From: Nocardia sp. NBC_00403 | Lineage (GTDB): Bacteria; Actinomycetota; Actinomycetes; Mycobacteriales; Mycobacteriaceae | NCBI RefSeq assembly: GCF_036046055.1 | Contig: NZ_CP107939.1 | Span: 3,100,001 to 3,164,000, forward strand | DNA length: 64,000 bases | Direction: 5' to 3' | Shown here: in pieces, positions 61,351 to 64,000 of the stretch | Numbering within the stretch: the stretch's first letter is position 1 | Layout of the letters: each line of letters starts with the position of its first letter | Position numbers and translations under genes: made by a program | Notes under the pieces: generated by a model | What the model saw: the letters and a program-made list of their open reading frames with translations, nothing else | The model's database searches: none | What the model was told of the DNA's origin: nothing

Positions 61351-62313
61351 CTACCGGGTCAGCAGCCGATCGCTCATCGCGGCGAGTTCGGAGTCGGTGA
61401 ATCCGTGGGCGCGCAGATACTCGGCCGCGCCGCCGTACTCGTCCAGCGCGTCGAACATCGCCTGCATGGCCTCGCGTTCCGGTGGACGCACGGGTTTGCG
61501 ACCCAGATCTTCGCAGGTGCCGGTACGGAAGTCTGACATCAGATAGTCGTCCATGATCGCACTGCGTTTGACACCGATCGCATCCAGAGGGACCGCGATG
61601 AAGAAAGCGGTGCGGTCCCGCCCATTCAGGCAGTGCGCCAGGGTCGCACCATCGGTGTCGAGCATCTCGCGCAACGCCGCCACGAGCGCATCACCGCTGT
61701 GCGCGGGCATGCTCCGGTAGATCGAGGGCAGGTCCCGCCTTGGCACATTGGCCTTGTCCTTGTGCAGCGCGTTGACACGGTCCGGATTGCCGCTGAGGGT
61801 GATGGTGACGCTCTCGCCGGGCCAGTTGCCCGGCGTCTTCGCCTCGCGCTCCGAGCGCAGGTCGAGGATCTTGCCGATCCCGCGGGCGAGGAGTCGGACC
61901 ACATCCTCGTCCGTCGCGCACTGCGGTGTACCGCTGCGGAAGAGCACACCGTAGCGAACACTGCGGCCATCGTGCGTCATCAGCCCACCGACGTCCCGGA
62001 AGTTGTCGATGGCGTCAAAGAACCACCAGCGACGGGGACCGGAACGCCATGCGTCGGCGGATGCGTGCGGCTTGAAATGCGATGGCGCACCGACGAAGTT
62101 CTTGGCGATGAGTCGGTCCTGCGCCACCAGTTCATTGGTCACGGCCAGCAGTGGCGTCCGGAACTGGCCATCGACGCTCTTGGCCAACCTGTTGAAGTCC
62201 CGCGCGATCTGGTCTTTTGCCGCACAGAAGGCATTCGCAATCGAGTTAGTGCCAAGTGCCACCGGATTGACCTCGCGTTCTCGGTGACCACCGACGTGTC
62301 GGCGGACTGACAT
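61351..62313 (-). CDS. Tyrosine-protein phosphatase-like protein, PtpB type
   Basis: A 320-residue protein. The C-terminal 220 residues match the PtpB/Tyr-phosphatase 3 family: FDAIDNFRDVGGLMTHDGRS, VLFRSGTPQ, ILDLRSEREAK, then the P-loop. In the family the P-loop reads HCxAGKDRTG; here it is HCLNGRDRTAFF with Cys228 and Arg234 kept but AGK changed to NGR. Activity may be altered. The N-terminal 95 residues are not recognised. The start is uncertain; ATG 62313 is the outermost. Confidence 0.8.
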   Translation of the reverse strand: MSVRRHVGGHREREVNPVALGTNSIANAFCAAKDQIARDFNRLAKSVDGQFRTPLLAVTNELVAQDRLIAKNFVGAPSHFKPHASADAWRSGPRRWWFFDAIDNFRDVGGLMTHDGRSVRYGVLFRSGTPQCATDEDVVRLLARGIGKILDLRSEREAKTPGNWPGESVTITLSGNPDRVNALHKDKANVPRRDLPSIYRSMPAHSGDALVAALREMLDTDGATLAHCLNGRDRTAFFIAVPLDAIGVKRSAIMDDYLMSDFRTGTCEDLGRKPVRPPEREAMQAMFDALDEYGGAAEYLRAHGFTDSELAAMSDRLLTR

Positions 62314-62684
62314 GTACTGTGCCGCTGAATATCACCAAATCGGTCACTCGATTCCACGTCACCGGCGCCGGCATCCAACCCGGCGAACATCAAGCATCTT
62401 CTGATGGCAAACTATCGACGATGTCCTGAGCCCTTTCGCTCCGTGCCATGCCATAAGGCCGGGCGATGCTGCCGATGATCATGCGGATGGCGACGCACAT
62501 CGGGCCGCCGCGTGGGTCGAGCACGGTGGTAGCGGGGTCGGGCCGATCGGGGGCGGATGCAGCCCGGCGAGCGCAGGGCTCCAGGATGTCATCCGTTGTC
62601 ATTGACCTGTTCTCTCCCGTGAAAGCATAAAGTGCTGTGACTGTAAATATCTTGTGACCATACGTCGAGTGTTACCGTGAACCG
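62314..62684. other. Divergent region between phosphatase and TetR
   Basis: A 371-base region. It contains the doubtful small ORF at 62390-62602. Around 62630-62665 an AT-richer patch with TGTGAC repeated (62636-62641 and 62653-62658) may be the promoter of the TetR gene. I see no perfect operator palindrome. Confidence 0.35.
62390..62602 (-). CDS. Possible small hypothetical protein
   Basis: A 70-residue ORF (MTTDDILEPCARRAASAPDR ... IRMIIGSIARPYGMARSER). It has a mixed composition and a plausible helix, but no recognised family and a poor ribosome site. It could be a Nocardia-specific gene. Confidence 0.35.
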   Translation of the reverse strand: MTTDDILEPCARRAASAPDRPDPATTVLDPRGGPMCVAIRMIIGSIARPYGMARSERAQDIVDSLPSEDA

Positions 62685-63386
62685 GTGACCGAACTCGGAT
62701 TGCGGGCGCGCAAGAAACTTCAGACCAGGCAGCAGATCGTCGAAACGGCCGCGGCGCTGTTCGCCGAACGCGGCTTCGACAACGTCACGGTGGCCGAAAT
62801 CGCCCGCGCCGCAAACGTTTCCGAGAAGACTGTCTTCAACTACTTCGGTACCAAGGAAGATCTGATCTTCAGTGGGATGGACGACTTCAGCGCCGCTCTC
62901 CTGCGGGCGATCCGAGAACGGCCCGACGGTATGTCGCCATTCGCCGCATTCGGCGAATACGTGGTCCGACCTCGTGGCCTACTGGCCGCCGACGACCCTG
63001 CCGCCATCGAACGGCTGGCCGCAGTGGCCCGAATGATCGACGCCAGCACTGCCCTGCAAACCCGCCAACGGCAACTCTTCGACGCCAGTGCCGACAGCCT
63101 CGCCGCCCTGATGGCCGAGGAGGCCGGTGTCTCCGATAGCGATATCGGCGCATGGGTAGTGGCCAATGCCCTGATCGGAGTACTACGTGCGATGCAGAAA
63201 TACATCCACCGTGAGGTGCTTGCCGGTCGCCGCGGCCCCGACCTGATTCGTGACATACTCGCACAGGGCAGGCGCGCGGTCGAAGTGCTGGAACATGGAC
63301 TGGCCGACTACACCGTGGGCGACCGGATGGTGTCTCCGCAGCATCCGAGCCGTTCGAAATTCGGCCGGGACGCGCGGGAGAGCTGA
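62685..63386 (+). CDS. TetR family regulator
   Basis: A 233-residue TetR protein from GTG 62685. The HTH is VTVAEIARAANVSEKTVFNY with FGTKEDLIF. The acyl-CoA/ligand domain is helical. The tail (PQHPSRSKFGRDARES) is polar. It has no obvious adjacent target; the divergent small ORF or the phosphatase are candidates. Confidence 0.88.
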   Translation: MTELGLRARKKLQTRQQIVETAAALFAERGFDNVTVAEIARAANVSEKTVFNYFGTKEDLIFSGMDDFSAALLRAIRERPDGMSPFAAFGEYVVRPRGLLAADDPAAIERLAAVARMIDASTALQTRQRQLFDASADSLAALMAEEAGVSDSDIGAWVVANALIGVLRAMQKYIHREVLAGRRGPDLIRDILAQGRRAVEVLEHGLADYTVGDRMVSPQHPSRSKFGRDARES

Positions 63387-63526
63387 ACGGCCGGTTCGTC
63401 CGATGCGTGATGCCGCGCGCGGTGCCCGGCAAATCGATGTGGACGGCATTCGATATCGGCGATGGAGCCGATCACCGGCGGGTCGGCCATCACGATGCGC
63501 GACTTCGGAACTGGGCGTTGTGCAGA

Positions 63527-64000
63527 TCAGCGCGGTACGTCCCAGAATGCGAGCTCGTGGTGCATGCTTGCCAGGAAGAGCTCTTCGGCGCGGGCCTGCT
63601 CGATGTCGGCATCGTCGAGCATCTGGGCGCAGCGCCGGGTCAGCGCGGCGAATCCGGGGTCGGCGTAGGTGTCGACCCAGCGGCGATAGCGAGGTTCGGC
63701 CGGTGGGTTGCGGGCGAGGATGCTGCCAAGTGTCGAGTAGCCCCACATGCATGGGTACAGCGCGGCAAGTCCCTCGCCGTAATCGGCGGCCGACTCCAGC
63801 AGAAAGGCCGTATAGGCAACGCACGGACCGCCTTTCGTCGCGCCGTCGAGGTCGGCGTCGAACTCGGCGGCCAGCGAACGGTGCAGCGACAGCTCCTCGT
63901 GATAGGTGGCGTGGGCCAGATCCACCAGGTCGCCGAGGTGTGCCGCGGGCGCCTGCCAGGCCAGTCGGGAGAACACCCGGACATAGTCGAGCAGGAACAG
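63527..64000 (-). CDS. TenA-like thiaminase II family protein (5' end outside window)
   Basis: About 157 residues of the C-terminal part are visible; the frame stays open at the right edge (LFLLDYVRVFSRLAWQAPA). Family features are HATYHEELSLHRSLAAEF, the Cys-containing YPCMWGYSTLG, YRRWVDTYADPGF and a C-terminal helix with ELFLASMHHELAFWD. TenA proteins salvage thiamine pyrimidine by hydrolysis; the Glu in ELAFWD and Cys in YPCMWGY fit that role. The gene is truncated only by the window. Confidence 0.85.
   Translation of the reverse strand: MFLLDYVRVFSRLAWQAPAAHLGDLVDLAHATYHEELSLHRSLAAEFDADLDGATKGGPCVAYTAFLLESAADYGEGLAALYPCMWGYSTLGSILARNPPAEPRYRRWVDTYADPGFAALTRRCAQMLDDADIEQARAEELFLASMHHELAFWDVPR

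Overview
The window is high-GC DNA from an actinobacterium of the order Mycobacteriales, most likely Nocardia or a close relative. The evidence is the gene order: trehalase-type GH15, subI-cysTWA, sirA-cysH, hemW, hrcA-dnaJ2-rsmE, phoH-ybeY-CNNM/CBS-cytidine-deaminase-like-era, amidase, recO-uppS, furB(zur)-smtB and glyS. This is the same chromosomal backbone as in Mycobacterium tuberculosis between about Rv2402 and Rv2357. Here the mycobactin cluster is missing and accessory blocks are inserted. GTG and TTG starts and ATGA/GTGA gene couplings are common. I saw no tRNA, rRNA, CRISPR array or prophage.

Layout: 1-2206 holds the 5' part of a GH15 glycosidase and two tiny membrane proteins. 2255-7539 holds an M48 protease and the sulfate ABC importer subI-cysT-cysW-cysA. 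8071-15836 is an accessory block with two Hsp70-fold proteins (the second with a long Gly/Ser repeat tail), an AurF-like diiron oxygenase coupled to a ferredoxin-ferredoxin reductase fusion, and a short-chain dehydrogenase. 16-23.5 kb holds a HAD phosphatase, a glyoxalase/WYL-regulator pair, a secreted protein, a GDSL esterase-MFS pump-TetR group, and a His-rich protein behind a copper-type (CsoR-like) operator. 23.7-29.8 kb is the assimilatory sulfate reduction operon sirA-cysH-cysD-cysN-sirohydrochlorin chelatase. 30-36.5 kb holds hemW, a pair resembling type VII secretion substrates, a decayed AraC gene and envelope proteins. 37-47 kb is the conserved housekeeping run, interrupted by a TnpB-only IS200/IS605-type element and an adjoining LysR gene with a shortened helix-turn-helix. 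47-57.7 kb holds an amidase, a hydrolase-TetR pair, recO-uppS, a TetR/membrane-protein pair, alkB, zur-smtB and glyS. 57.7-64 kb is accessory: DUF1707, DUF899, an FAD monooxygenase with a TetR regulator, a tyrosine phosphatase, another TetR, and the 3' part of a TenA-like gene.

The most notable system is the control of sulfur assimilation. Both sulfur operons are preceded by a short ORF whose start codon lies six bases after a -10-like hexamer, the geometry of a leaderless mRNA. The sirA leader encodes 30 residues ending in a cluster of four cysteines. The subI leader encodes 29 residues ending His-Cys-Arg. They match in position, and the first also in composition, the cysteine-responsive attenuator peptides described in mycobacteria. 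Import (SubI/CysTWA), activation (CysDN), APS reduction (CysH), sulfite reduction (SirA) and siroheme supply (chelatase) would thus be tuned together to cysteine supply.

The window is also rich in perfect inverted repeats between divergent regulator/target pairs (WYL, three TetR, SmtB). Two genes (an ABC-2-like membrane protein and alkB) each show a single-base frameshift near a short C or GC run, and an AraC gene shows at least four. The first two should be checked against reads before being called pseudogenes.
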